Assembly: GCF_016429255.1 (NCBI RefSeq) | Contig: NZ_JAELUG010000003.1 | Span: 62,001 to 126,000, forward strand | Source of the DNA: Rhizobium sp. ASV8 | GTDB taxonomy: Bacteria; Pseudomonadota; Alphaproteobacteria; Rhizobiales; Rhizobiaceae | Direction: 5' to 3' | Length of the DNA: 64,000 nucleotides | Shown: piece after piece, positions 17,585 to 25,783 of the stretch | Position numbering within the stretch: the stretch's first letter is position 1 | Layout: each line of letters begins with the position of its first letter | Notes under the pieces: generated by a model | What the model was told of the DNA's origin: nothing | Seen by the model: only the letters and a program-made list of their open reading frames with translations | Database searches by the model: none | Translations under genes and position numbers: made by a program

Positions 17585-18457
17585 CTATTCGGACTTATGC
17601 CATTTCAACCGCTCGCAGACGGCATCATAACCCAACACTGTCGGCGTTCCGTCTCCAAAGCTAGTGACGCCGAGTTCCATGTCGCCCTTGTGATAATAAT
17701 AGCTGCAATAGGCGAAACCCGTTCCGGAGCAATCGGTCGTTTCCACGATGCCCATCTTGCGGATGCTGTCGCCGAAGGGGTCCGGATATGATGGCGCCGG
17801 GCTCTGAAACGGCTCCCATCCCTTGGCAATGACCGCTTGGCGGGCTTCGGTGATGGGTTTGCCGTAGAGGTTCGGTACGACCGCCTTGCCGTCACAAACC
17901 TGTTCCTCGCCGGCAAGCGGCTTTACGTCAACATTTCGACCCCCGCCGAGCCAGATTTCACCCACCGGCATCTGAACGAGGTCGCCGTCAAGAATGCGCA
18001 GATGATCCTTGATCGCGACGATCGTGCCGATCGACAGCTTGCTGTTCTTGTCGGCATAGATGAGAGCCAGCAACTTCGAACCATCAAAGAGCGCCACATT
18101 CCCTTGGCTGATATCGCAGGACGAGCCAGTTGCCTGCTCAAATTCTCCGGCAAAGCTGACGGCCTCATAGGGCCCCAATCTCGCCTCACCGGTCACGCCC
18201 CAGCCAAGAGCAGCGGCGATCTTGCCGCCTTCGCCTTTCGGTTGCGGCACCACGCCGCATGGTGCATCAGATACTGGTTGCGGCGCCTTCGGCAGCGTCT
18301 GGAGCCGGGCGATCTTCAGTCCGGACACGTCGGATTTAAGTGCAATATCCGATGTCGCGCCGGCAGGCCATGCGGTTGAACTGGCGGCAAGGATCGAGGC
18401 GAACGCCAGCAAAATGCGGCCGGTTGATCTTGGGAAGGGGCAGATCGAGGCAAACAT
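17585..18457 (-). CDS. Exported protein with a PASTA-like segment
   Basis: A 290-residue exported protein of unknown function. The signal peptide is TGRILLAFASILAASSTAWP (mature from about residue 33). The middle (about 55-190) is predicted beta-rich and mentions no known motif. From about residue 200 the sequence VPNLYGKPITEARQAVIAKG matches the start of a PASTA repeat (V-P-x-L-x-G-x-x-x-x-x-A), a module that binds peptidoglycan stem peptides in other proteins. The tail has several Cys and aromatic residues (TDCSGTGFAYCSYYYHKGD). It is convergent with the DUF4344 metallopeptidase gene and belongs to the same envelope island. Confidence 0.6.
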   Translation of the reverse strand: MFASICPFPRSTGRILLAFASILAASSTAWPAGATSDIALKSDVSGLKIARLQTLPKAPQPVSDAPCGVVPQPKGEGGKIAAALGWGVTGEARLGPYEAVSFAGEFEQATGSSCDISQGNVALFDGSKLLALIYADKNSKLSIGTIVAIKDHLRILDGDLVQMPVGEIWLGGGRNVDVKPLAGEEQVCDGKAVVPNLYGKPITEARQAVIAKGWEPFQSPAPSYPDPFGDSIRKMGIVETTDCSGTGFAYCSYYYHKGDMELGVTSFGDGTPTVLGYDAVCERLKWHKSE

Positions 18458-18581
18458 GAAGGGATTGGACTCGCGAGTGTTGAGAATTCATGATCCGGCT
18501 AGTGGCTGGGAACCTTGAGGAGCAGGGTCGGCGACGCGATACGCTGGCAATTTAGCCGTCCGACATGTCGAATGGCAAGGT

Positions 18582-19622
18582 TCAACCCGAGCGGCGGTCG
18601 ATGCCATCCTCGCGCAGTTGAGCAAAAGCCGGCGTGACACCCGAAGGCGGTTGAAGCATGTTTTTCAGCGTCTCGCCCGGTGTGTGCCCGAACTCTGTCT
18701 TGAACAGGCGATAGAAATACTTTTCATTCGAGAATCCATGGCGCCAGGCAAGTTCCGCTATGTGGGGCCGTGGCCTCTTCGGGTCCGCCAGCAATTGGTA
18801 AGCCCGGTGAAGGCGTTTGCGCTGTATCTGCCGCATGACACCGCCATTGCCCTCGAACAGTTGATAGAGCTTGGCGCGCGAAACTCCGACATCACGGCAA
18901 ATCCTGTCGGGCGTCAGATCCGCCTCGAGTAGATGCGTGTCGAGATATCGCAGGACGCGACCAAGCAAAAGCTCGCGCATGGGGCCTGCCGTCTCCTGCA
19001 TCGCATCGGATGCGGAGGAAACAACGGCCGTTAGCAGTTGCAACGTGGATTGCACCACATAGGGGATCTCCTGTTCCTTAAGCATGGGGAGATTGCGAAA
19101 CAGTGAGATGAGGTGATCAGTCAGGAGACCGGCAACGCCGGCTGTCAGTGTATGCCCGTGCAGGAGCGCTGTCTGGCTGGGCAGCAAATCTCTCGGAACG
19201 GCGAGCGAAATGACATTGTTGCCCTCGACGATACAGTCATTGACCTGAGCTCCATCCAGGAGGAACAGGTCGCCCGCTGATTTGACCGATACCGGCTCTG
19301 TCGATCGGAAAAGGTAACGCCCGTCGAGAACCAGCGTGAACCGGAAAAAATCATGACTATCGGCTCGGATATGCCGGTTCGTTGTCGGAGCTTCGCAACC
19401 TGGTGCCTGTACGCCGCCGGGCCATTCTCGACCCGACAGGATGAGCGGACCAAGCTCCGCTCCGATCGCTTCCACATCGAATGATACGAGTTCGGGATTC
19501 CACACGCGACAGTCGCAATGATTGTCTTTGACCCAGAAGCGGAGCCGGTCATTTTCGGGAAGATCGCCTGTTGAAAAATCGTAGACAGAGCTGGAAGATG
19601 TTTGCGCCATTATCCTATGCAT
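18582..19622 (-). CDS. AraC family transcriptional regulator
   Basis: A 346-residue regulator with an N-terminal AraC_binding_2-like domain (about residues 20-200) and a C-terminal double helix-turn-helix (about 245-335). The first helix pair contains ICRDVGVSRAKLYQLFEG, the second the classic IAELAWRHGFSNEKYFYRLF. The last helix ends FGHTPGETL. This layout resembles FeaR/ArgR-like activators that sense small metabolites. A second ATG four codons in (MAQTSSS) is an equally plausible start. No target operon can be assigned; both neighbours are unrelated. Confidence 0.9.
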   Translation of the reverse strand: MHRIMAQTSSSSVYDFSTGDLPENDRLRFWVKDNHCDCRVWNPELVSFDVEAIGAELGPLILSGREWPGGVQAPGCEAPTTNRHIRADSHDFFRFTLVLDGRYLFRSTEPVSVKSAGDLFLLDGAQVNDCIVEGNNVISLAVPRDLLPSQTALLHGHTLTAGVAGLLTDHLISLFRNLPMLKEQEIPYVVQSTLQLLTAVVSSASDAMQETAGPMRELLLGRVLRYLDTHLLEADLTPDRICRDVGVSRAKLYQLFEGNGGVMRQIQRKRLHRAYQLLADPKRPRPHIAELAWRHGFSNEKYFYRLFKTEFGHTPGETLKNMLQPPSGVTPAFAQLREDGIDRRSG

Positions 19623-20229
19623 TCCTCGGCCCCCCGGCCTCAGAGGATAAATATGTCAACCATCGCCTGTGGCAATAGGCTACTGTTGAACGTAATGCGC
19701 GTTAGATTCAGCCTTCAGCCCATTCCCGCAAGTTCCTTCCGGATCGGAAATACCGGATCGGCGCCTTCAGGCCGCGAGCCATAGTTGTTGGTATCGGCAG
19801 AAGTGAGTTGGGACTATACGAGTGGCTCGAACCGGAGAGTGGGGCTCGTCTTTCGGTAGAGGTTGATGGGAACGGTTGCAATGTCGACCATATCGAGGTT
19901 GACAGGCATGCGGCTTCATTTCCCTCCAGTTGGCCGGCACATCGGGAGGATGCTGCGATTCACCATGCATGTTCGCGTATAGTGCTATGGGTCAGCGGCT
20001 GGTGTGTTCGCGGTTTGAGGAATGAGCTTGCTTTGGCAATGTTTCTTGAGGCCCCGATCGTGTCCACCATCATCACATGGGCTGGAATGTACGGGCGGCG
20101 ACGGATGTGGATGGTCACGTCCGTCGCTTACGTGGCAAACTTTTCATTCGCCGGACTTCACCAGTCGGATCGTCGGCAGGTCAACAGATGTCGACCGGCG
20201 CCTGGTCGGCGATGATGTGTTGCGTCCCG
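19623..20229. other. Gene-free interval
   Basis: About 600 bases between the AraC gene and the hydrolase gene. Overlapping short open frames occur on both strands but none has a credible ribosome-binding site, signal or domain. It probably holds the AraC promoter and decayed sequence. Confidence 0.45.
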
Positions 20230-20967
20230 TTACTTGGAACGGGCCTGCGCGATCTGGCCGACGAGCTTCGCCCAAGGCATGTCCAGGGCCTCGTAGACGG
20301 CTCCGGCCTCGGGCCGCCCGTTATCCTTCAGGATCTCGACCATCAAGGTTGCGTAGTCGGAGAGGATGACGCCGGCCTGCAACATGCGAAGGAGGCCGGC
20401 CTCATGCTTTGTCTCGCTGAACGTCCCCGATGCATCAACAGCCACGTAGGCGTCATAACCTTTGCCGATCGCCGTCATGGCTGGGAATGCGGCACATACT
20501 TCGAGCGAGATCCCGGCAAAGATCAGCTTCTTGCGGCCCGTCGCTTCGATGGCCGCTGCCACCGCCGGATCGTCGAAGGCATTGACTGATGAACGGTCGA
20601 TGATGGCGATACCCGGTAACGCCTCGACCAATTCCGGAAAAGTTGGACCCCACATGCTGTCGCGGGCTGTTGTCGTCACGACGATCGGAAGCTTGAGTGC
20701 CTTGGCCGCCTTTGCGAGAGCAACGACATTGTGCTTCAGTTCGCCCGTCGAATAGTCGCGCACACCGGTCATCAGGCCGATCTGGTGGTCGACAAGAACC
20801 AACGCGGCATTGTCGGATGTCAATGGTTCATAAAGATGAGTTTGCTCGCTCATTTCATTCTCCTGTGATCGGCGTGGATGAAGCGTGGCGGCAGGCGAAG
20901 GGAGGGAACCGAGAATGGCCGTTGCTGCCCCGATTGTCGCGACTTGGAGGAACTGACGCCGTTCCAT
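20230..20967 (-). CDS. Isochorismatase-family hydrolase, YcaC-like, with possible Tat leader
   Basis: A cysteine hydrolase of the isochorismatase superfamily. From the longer start it has 245 residues. The catalytic Asp lies in LVLVDHQIGLM and the nucleophile Cys in ISLEVCAAFPAMTA; the Lys/Arg position falls in VVTTTARDS. It most resembles E. coli YcaC, whose physiological substrate is not established. Two starts have good ribosome-binding sites: 20967 (GGAGG, 4 bases away), which adds MERRQFLQVATIGAATAILG with a twin-arginine-like RRQFLQ, and 20853 (AGGAG), which gives a cytoplasmic MSEQTHLYEPL protein of about 207 residues. Both forms may be made. It is divergent from a LysR gene. Confidence 0.88.
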   Translation of the reverse strand: MERRQFLQVATIGAATAILGSLPSPAATLHPRRSQENEMSEQTHLYEPLTSDNAALVLVDHQIGLMTGVRDYSTGELKHNVVALAKAAKALKLPIVVTTTARDSMWGPTFPELVEALPGIAIIDRSSVNAFDDPAVAAAIEATGRKKLIFAGISLEVCAAFPAMTAIGKGYDAYVAVDASGTFSETKHEAGLLRMLQAGVILSDYATLMVEILKDNGRPEAGAVYEALDMPWAKLVGQIAQARSK

Positions 20968-21063
20968 GATGCCTCCGGATGGTTCCCGGATCGCCCCTTT
21001 GGCGCATCCAGGGTCGCAACTGGTGGCGACGGATGGAATTTAGGGCTTGGTGCTTCGGCTAAG

Positions 21064-21084
21064 AAGTCACTATTTTCTAGACTT
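21064..21084. promoter_or_regulatory. Candidate LysR-type operator
   Basis: AAGTC (21064-21068), 11 bases, then GACTT (21080-21084): a perfect interrupted dyad of the size LysR proteins recognise. It lies 33 bases upstream of the LysR start and between two divergent genes, the normal location for a recognition site. Confidence 0.55.
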
Positions 21085-21117
21085 AATGTCCAACTGGCTG
21101 GACGATGGGGAGCCCAG

Positions 21118-22029
21118 ATGCTTGATCTCAACGACTTCTTCTATTTCGTGCAGGTGGTCGATCGAGGCGGCTTTACAGCCGCTGGACGAACGCTTCGCAT
21201 GCCGAAATCGACCTTGAGCCATCGGATCCAGCAGCTTGAAGCGGAACTCGGCGTTCGATTGCTCAATCGCACGTCGCGGCGCTTCGGAATGACCGATGCC
21301 GGCAATGAGTTCTACCGGCACGCCGTCGGGATGCTTCAACAGGCGGAGCAGGCAGAAACGGCGATCCGCCACCGATTGACCGAACCGACCGGCACGGTGC
21401 GTTTCACCGCGGGTCTGGCGACGACCCAGTTTGCAATGCGCGACATGGTTGCCGATTTCCTGGTCCGGTTCCCAAAGGTGAATGTCATCGGTCACGCGAC
21501 CGATCAGACCGTCGATATTGTCGGCGAGAATTTCGACGTGGCGATCCGTGCCCATTCCATGCCGTTGCCGGACTCGACCTTGGTGCAGCGAACGCTGGCT
21601 CCTGCGCCCTGGTATCTGTTCGCCGGCACCGGCTACCTCGAAGCAAACGGTAACGTTGGGACACCGCAGGACCTCGCCAAGCACCCGTCACTCTTCATGA
21701 TGCGTACCGGCGTTTCTCCGGCCTGGCGCCTGCGTCATTCCAGCGAAGGCAAGGATGAGGTGATCATGCCGCTTACGCCGCGACTTTTGAGCGATGACAT
21801 GGTCGGTCTCAAGCAGGCGGCGATTGCGGGTCTCGGGGTGGTCGCACTTCCGGGCTATATTTGCCGTGATGAAGTGAGATCAGGGCAACTGTGCCGCGTT
21901 CTCCCGAATTGGCTGGCCGGAGACTCGATGCTGACTGCGCTAATCCCCTACCGACAGGGCTTGTTGCCTTCCGTTCGTGCCTTTCTTGATCATCTGGCCG
22001 AGGAGTTTCCCAAGGTTGTGGTGATGTAA
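21118..22029 (+). CDS. LysR family transcriptional regulator
   Basis: A 303-residue LysR regulator. The N-terminal winged helix reads LNDFFYFVQVVDRGGFTAAG then MPKSTLSHRIQQLEAELGVR, typical of the CrgA/DsdC-like branch. The effector domain follows (about 90-295), including GTVRFTAGLATTQFA. The ATG at 21118 was chosen because it gives the canonical start MLDLNDFFYFV; the frame is open further upstream without conservation. It is divergently placed from the YcaC-like hydrolase, which is its most likely target. Confidence 0.93.
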   Translation: MLDLNDFFYFVQVVDRGGFTAAGRTLRMPKSTLSHRIQQLEAELGVRLLNRTSRRFGMTDAGNEFYRHAVGMLQQAEQAETAIRHRLTEPTGTVRFTAGLATTQFAMRDMVADFLVRFPKVNVIGHATDQTVDIVGENFDVAIRAHSMPLPDSTLVQRTLAPAPWYLFAGTGYLEANGNVGTPQDLAKHPSLFMMRTGVSPAWRLRHSSEGKDEVIMPLTPRLLSDDMVGLKQAAIAGLGVVALPGYICRDEVRSGQLCRVLPNWLAGDSMLTALIPYRQGLLPSVRAFLDHLAEEFPKVVVM

Positions 22030-22200
22030 TGCGTCCGATGGTCGGGATTCACCCGGCAATAGCCCCGCAGAAGCCGCGGATTATGAGAAATGCCACGCAG
22101 GAGACGGCGCCCGCGCACAGCACGCCTGCATCTGACGAGCCAATTTATTTTTGATTGCCGGCGCAGGGAGAAACCTTCAAAATAAATAAATTGCTAATAT

Positions 22201-22240
22201 TTGACAATTTGCAAGTGATTACCAAAAAACGTGCTATGAT
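22201..22240 (+). promoter_or_regulatory. Candidate promoter for the small-gene pair
   Basis: An extended -10 TGCTATGAT (22232-22240) lies about 40 bases before the first small gene in a markedly AT-rich stretch. A perfect TTGACA at 22201 is 28 bases upstream of it, too far to be its -35, so the extended -10 would have to work alone. Confidence 0.4.
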
Positions 22241-22278
22241 GACCTGTTCTTAGAAAATAATTACAAAAAGGAACAGAC

Positions 22279-22413
22279 ATGAAAAATTATTTTATTTCCC
22301 TAAAGGGGCAGCGGTTTGCGCTGCTTCTGGTGGAGACATCGGTTTTGCTTGCGGTGACGGCAGCTGTTCTCGTTGTTGGCCTTCCGGCGCTGCATTTGGG
22401 AGCGCTGTCATGA
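22279..22413 (+). CDS. Small single-pass membrane protein (44 aa)
   Basis: MKNYFISLKGQRFALLLVET opens a 44-residue protein whose second half (SVLLAVTAAVLVVGLPAL) is one strong transmembrane segment. The Shine-Dalgarno AAAAGGAA is 5-6 bases before the ATG. A short basic N-terminus suggests it is inserted with the N-terminus inside. Its stop overlaps the next start (ATGA), so the two small genes are translationally coupled. AT content just upstream is much higher than in the surroundings. I do not recognise the family. Confidence 0.55.
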   Translation: MKNYFISLKGQRFALLLVETSVLLAVTAAVLVVGLPALHLGALS

Positions 22414-22577
22414 GCAAGGCTCGGAAACGGTTCATATGCCCCATCAATGAGAAGACCGAAACGGTGTTTCGGACTGTCAGGACTGGTGATGTCGCGGCAC
22501 GCCTTGAAAAGTCCGGGCTATTGAAAGCCCTGCGGATTGAACGCGACCGGCCTCCATGCCGGCCGACCCGGCATTGA
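22410..22577 (+). CDS. Small basic protein (55 aa)
   Basis: A 55-residue protein beginning MSKARKRFICPINEKTETVF, with many Arg and Lys and ending RPPCRPTRH. It overlaps the preceding small membrane-protein gene by the four bases ATGA, which makes chance less likely. No domain is recognised; a CPI motif and a later Cys do not form a clear metal site. Confidence 0.45.
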   Translation: MSKARKRFICPINEKTETVFRTVRTGDVAARLEKSGLLKALRIERDRPPCRPTRH

Positions 22578-23175
22578 GACGGTATAGAGGCACGGCCTTA
22601 TGTGCTAAGCGCGACGGCCAGTCTTCTTTGTTCGTGCCGTAGAGCGGCTCTCATGTCGCATGGCCATCGCATGGATACTTGAGGTGATCCCCATAGATCA
22701 CGTTCAATAGCAGGTCTGCGCCCTTGGCATCAATTTTCTGGTCCGCAGGCCCACGGCGCTTCACAGGATGTGACCGCAAGCCGTGCCAGCGGCTGAAGAA
22801 ACACCCTCCATCGGGAAAGCTTCAGAAGCGAGCTCTGTAAACAGGTGATAACGCTTGCGGATATGGCGATTGGGGCGCAGACTATTGTTGTGACTGCTAT
22901 GCTAGTGATGTGTCGTCTCTGAGTTGGCGAGGCTGATCCCAATGAAAGGGTATGGGATGTCTCGGAAATTCTATTCCCTTATGCGCTGTAGGAAATCCGC
23001 TCTGGACGCGGGTGCCTTGGTAGCCGAAAAATCAGTCGTGGTGTCGGTGCTTCCGCTGCCGCGAACATGTTCTGAATGGCTTCATTTCAACGTTCACACA
23101 CCTGATTGAGGCCTCATCTGAAATGGGCCTACGTCGCACCCACAATCATCGTCGAGACAAATTGAGGAGAGACCC
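22578..23175. other. Gene-free interval
   Basis: About 600 bases without a supported gene. Short open frames on both strands lack ribosome-binding sites and domains. Nothing regulatory stands out. Confidence 0.4.
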
Positions 23176-23316
23176 ATGGCAAAAGGCCAGATGCGTAGTA
23201 ATCGCGAAGTGCGAAAACCCAAGAAGGACAAGGTCGCAGCGGCAGCACCGCAGTTGGAGGGATCGCAGGTCAAGCTTGCAGGGAATGCCACGTTAGCTGC
23301 CGGCAAAAAGAAGTAG
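23176..23316 (+). CDS. Small basic hypothetical protein (46 aa)
   Basis: MAKGQMRSNREVRKPKKDK opens a 46-residue protein that is strongly basic at the start, Ala/Gly-rich in the middle and ends AAGKKK. A good ribosome-binding site (GAGGAGA) lies 5 bases before the ATG. This pattern resembles small, highly conserved hypothetical proteins of rhizobia that I recall with the same MAKGQMRSNRE opening. The role is unknown; nucleic-acid binding is a guess from its charge. Confidence 0.6.
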   Translation: MAKGQMRSNREVRKPKKDKVAAAAPQLEGSQVKLAGNATLAAGKKK

Positions 23317-23824
23317 CCCTTCATTCGGCTGGCTTGTGCTTTTGCCGTAGGGCGGAAGACCTCGACCTCAGTCGGGTGGGATGCTCCACCTGCGCCCGAG
23401 GCTTCGGGATGCGTTGACGGTCAAGCAGGCGCTCGCTGCGCAAGAGCGGGCGAAAATATCGGTCGGTGCATGCCATAGTGCGCAGTGCACCGACCGAAAC
23501 TCTTGTGTCGCCGATGGTGAGGAATCTGGTGTCGCTATCTGAGCGGCGTTTCTGAGCATTCCAACTAGGAACACAGAAAGTTCGCATGGATATCCAAGTG
23601 CGTCTATCGATATGCCGCAGAACACTCGCAGAATCGCGTCTGTACAACACGAAACGGCCGCATTGGCATGATATCCCTACAGCCATGTCGTGATGGCGCA
23701 CCTGAGACGGCGATATCCATAGCAGAAGCAACCTCAGTCGCGTCAGCAAATCCCCATATAATTGTTTAAGGAGCAAGCCGGAAAAGGCTTGGATCGTCTG
23801 TTGGTTTCAACACAACGAGCACAC
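23317..23824. other. Gene-free interval with a -10-like box
   Basis: No gene was supported here. A perfect TATAAT (23757-23762) lies 62 bases before the DUF4167-like gene, but the -35 position (TCAGTC) is poor. Any promoter for the DUF4167/desaturase pair is probably in this stretch. Confidence 0.35.
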
Positions 23825-24025
23825 ATGTCTACCCACACGGTCACCCTCGAGACCACCACATCAAAGTCTGCCTTCATGAACCTGAAACGAAGGTACGAGC
23901 ATTTTCAGCTATTGGCGCATGAAAGTGCTCGAGCTGGCGATCGCATCGAGGCCGAAAACATGTTCCAACACGCGGAGCACTACTATCGCGCCGCGGCCAT
24001 ACAGAAAGCCGGCGACCGCCGTTGA
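23825..24025 (+). CDS. Short DUF4167-like protein (66 aa)
   Basis: A 66-residue protein whose core, RRYEHFQLLAHESARAGDRI followed by EAENMFQHAEHYYRAA, matches the helical DUF4167 motif. In the usual alphaproteobacterial protein that motif sits near the start of a 200-300-residue, low-complexity protein. Here only the motif plus a short N-terminus (MSTHTVTLETTTSKSAF) remains, so it is a mini-version or truncated paralog. A longer open frame begins at 23762, but the ATG at 23825 fits the domain better. It ends 5 bases before the desaturase ATG and is probably co-transcribed with it. Confidence 0.65.
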   Translation: MSTHTVTLETTTSKSAFMNLKRRYEHFQLLAHESARAGDRIEAENMFQHAEHYYRAAAIQKAGDRR

Positions 24026-24030
24026 TCGCA

Positions 24031-25071
24031 ATGACCATTTCCAAATCTCCAAATCAACCAGACGCGGCGGCATGGCTGAAAATTCTGTCGAAATATCGCA
24101 CACCCAGTCCGGGCCGCAGTGCTTTTGAACTCGCGGTCACGGCCATTCCCTTTATTGTGTTCTGGACACTCACCTGGGTTGCCGTGCATTACGGGTTCTG
24201 GTGGGGACTTGTCCTTATTGTTCCGGCCGCGGCATTTCTGTTGCGTCTGTTTATGATTCAGCACGATTGCGGCCATGGTTCGTTCTTTGCACATCGGCGT
24301 TTTGACGACTGGACCGGACGCGTTCTTGGTATCCTGACGTTGACGCCCTATGATTATTGGCGCCGCACACATGCCGCTCATCATGCCTCTGCCGGAAACT
24401 TGAGCGAGCGCGGCCTCGGCGACATAACGACATTGACCGTGAGAGAATACCACGCTCGTTCGAAATGGGGGCGAATTGGCTATCGTCTCTATAGGCATCC
24501 GCTGGTGATGTTTGGGATTGGACCAATATGGCTTTTTCTTTTCCAGCAACGTCTCCCGGTCGGGATGATGCGGGACGGTTTGCTTCCATGGGCATCGGCG
24601 ATGTCGACCAATCTGGCGGTTGCCGTGATCATGTCACTTCTTATCTGGTCAATTGGCGCCACGACCTTTTTCATGATTCATCTGCCTATCGTTTTATTGG
24701 CTGGAGCCGTTGGCATCTGGCTGTTTTATGTCCAGCATCAATTCGAGGAAACGCACTGGTCGACGAAGCCCGAATGGCAGTTTCCGAACGCCGCATTGCA
24801 TGGTGCCTCCCACTATGATTTGCCACCTATTTTACGTTGGGTGACCGGAAATATCGGTATTCATCATGTGCATCATCTCTGCAGTCGCATTCCTTACTAC
24901 CGCCTGCCGGAAGTCCTGCGAAACCATCCGGAACTTGGTGGCATAGGCCGGATCACATTGCGTCAGAGTCTGCAATGCGTAAAGCTCGTCCTTTGGGACG
25001 AAAGCGGCCGGAAGCTGGTTTCATTCCGCGAGGCAGCGAAAATCGCGAGAGCGTCGTCGCCTATCGTGTAA
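24031..25071 (+). CDS. Membrane fatty acid desaturase
   Basis: A 346-residue integral-membrane di-iron enzyme that inserts a double bond into acyl chains. All three His boxes are visible: HDCGH (about residue 78), HAAHH (about 114) and HHVHH (about 281), with four or five hydrophobic segments between them. This spacing matches the DesA/omega-3-type FA_desaturase family. A TTG nine bases earlier could also serve as start. The neighbouring upstream gene (a short DUF4167 protein) overlaps its leader, so expression may be coupled; a link of DUF4167 to lipid change is inference. Confidence 0.9.
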   Translation: MTISKSPNQPDAAAWLKILSKYRTPSPGRSAFELAVTAIPFIVFWTLTWVAVHYGFWWGLVLIVPAAAFLLRLFMIQHDCGHGSFFAHRRFDDWTGRVLGILTLTPYDYWRRTHAAHHASAGNLSERGLGDITTLTVREYHARSKWGRIGYRLYRHPLVMFGIGPIWLFLFQQRLPVGMMRDGLLPWASAMSTNLAVAVIMSLLIWSIGATTFFMIHLPIVLLAGAVGIWLFYVQHQFEETHWSTKPEWQFPNAALHGASHYDLPPILRWVTGNIGIHHVHHLCSRIPYYRLPEVLRNHPELGGIGRITLRQSLQCVKLVLWDESGRKLVSFREAAKIARASSPIV

Positions 25072-25247
25072 TGGCCAAATGGCCTCTCGGGGTCTCGGGC
25101 TCTTCATGCCATCGGGCGCGAGAAGGGGGAGGGTACCAAAAGGGTGTCTTTTCCCTTCCGCGCCTTCACCTTGCAACGGCACAAGAGGGCTGCCTGCCCG
25201 GCCTTGGTTGGATGTTCACATCCCCGGCAAGATGCCATGGCATCCGA

Positions 25248-25388
25248 CTATTTCGCGATATCGTTCGCCGTGGCGGGATTCGCCGGCGGGGAACGCCTGT
25301 GCGTGCCGCTTAGCCCATAGAGAATGGAAAATAACAGGCCCACGATCATGGCGATGACCATTGCTCTCCTGCCAAATCGCGATTCCAT
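25248..25388 (-). CDS. Small membrane protein (46 aa)
   Basis: On the reverse strand, MESRFGRRAMVIAMIVGLLF begins a 46-residue protein with one transmembrane helix (AMVIAMIVGLLFSILYGL) and a polar Pro-rich tail ending ANDIAK. A strong ribosome-binding site GAGAGGAGA lies 6 bases before the ATG. Positive residues before the helix point to an N-in topology. It is in the interval between the desaturase gene and the LysR gene. The family is not recognised. Confidence 0.55.
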   Translation of the reverse strand: MESRFGRRAMVIAMIVGLLFSILYGLSGTHRRSPPANPATANDIAK

Positions 25389-25783
25389 GCTGGTTCTCCT
25401 CTCAACGCTTTATCTTGCCGTTCGCATTGCGGGCTTCCAAACGTCAGCGATGCCCTTGGGGAAGTTTCGAACAATCGCAATTTAAGGACAGGCAGAAACG
25501 TTCTTCGGAAGCGGAGTTGTCCAATTGCTTATGTCGGCCCTGTCTTTCCTGCAAAGTATAGTCGAGTCCACCAGTCTGCGCCCGCATTTTTCTGCCCTGC
25601 CGGCGGCGTTCCATCTGTCGACGGGTAGCTTACCGCCGTGCTGCCGGGCATGACCCTTCTCCGGGTGCAATGACGATGGTGCTGGTGCGCGGCACGATCT
25701 TTCGGCGTCGCTTCTGGCGCTTTAGCCTTTGGTTCCGCGCAGGTCGTTATCGCAAAACCGCTGCAAGTCTTGCGCGGCACACA
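25389..25783. other. Gene-free interval
   Basis: 395 bases between the small membrane-protein gene and the LysR stop codon. No supported gene, hairpin or promoter was seen. Confidence 0.4.

Noticed and set aside
22201-22206. TTGACA as the -35 of the small-gene promoter
   Set aside because: 28 bases separate it from the extended -10, too far for sigma-70.
22730-22942. 70-codon reverse open frame in the gap after the small genes
   Set aside because: No ribosome-binding site or domain, and the composition is unconvincing.
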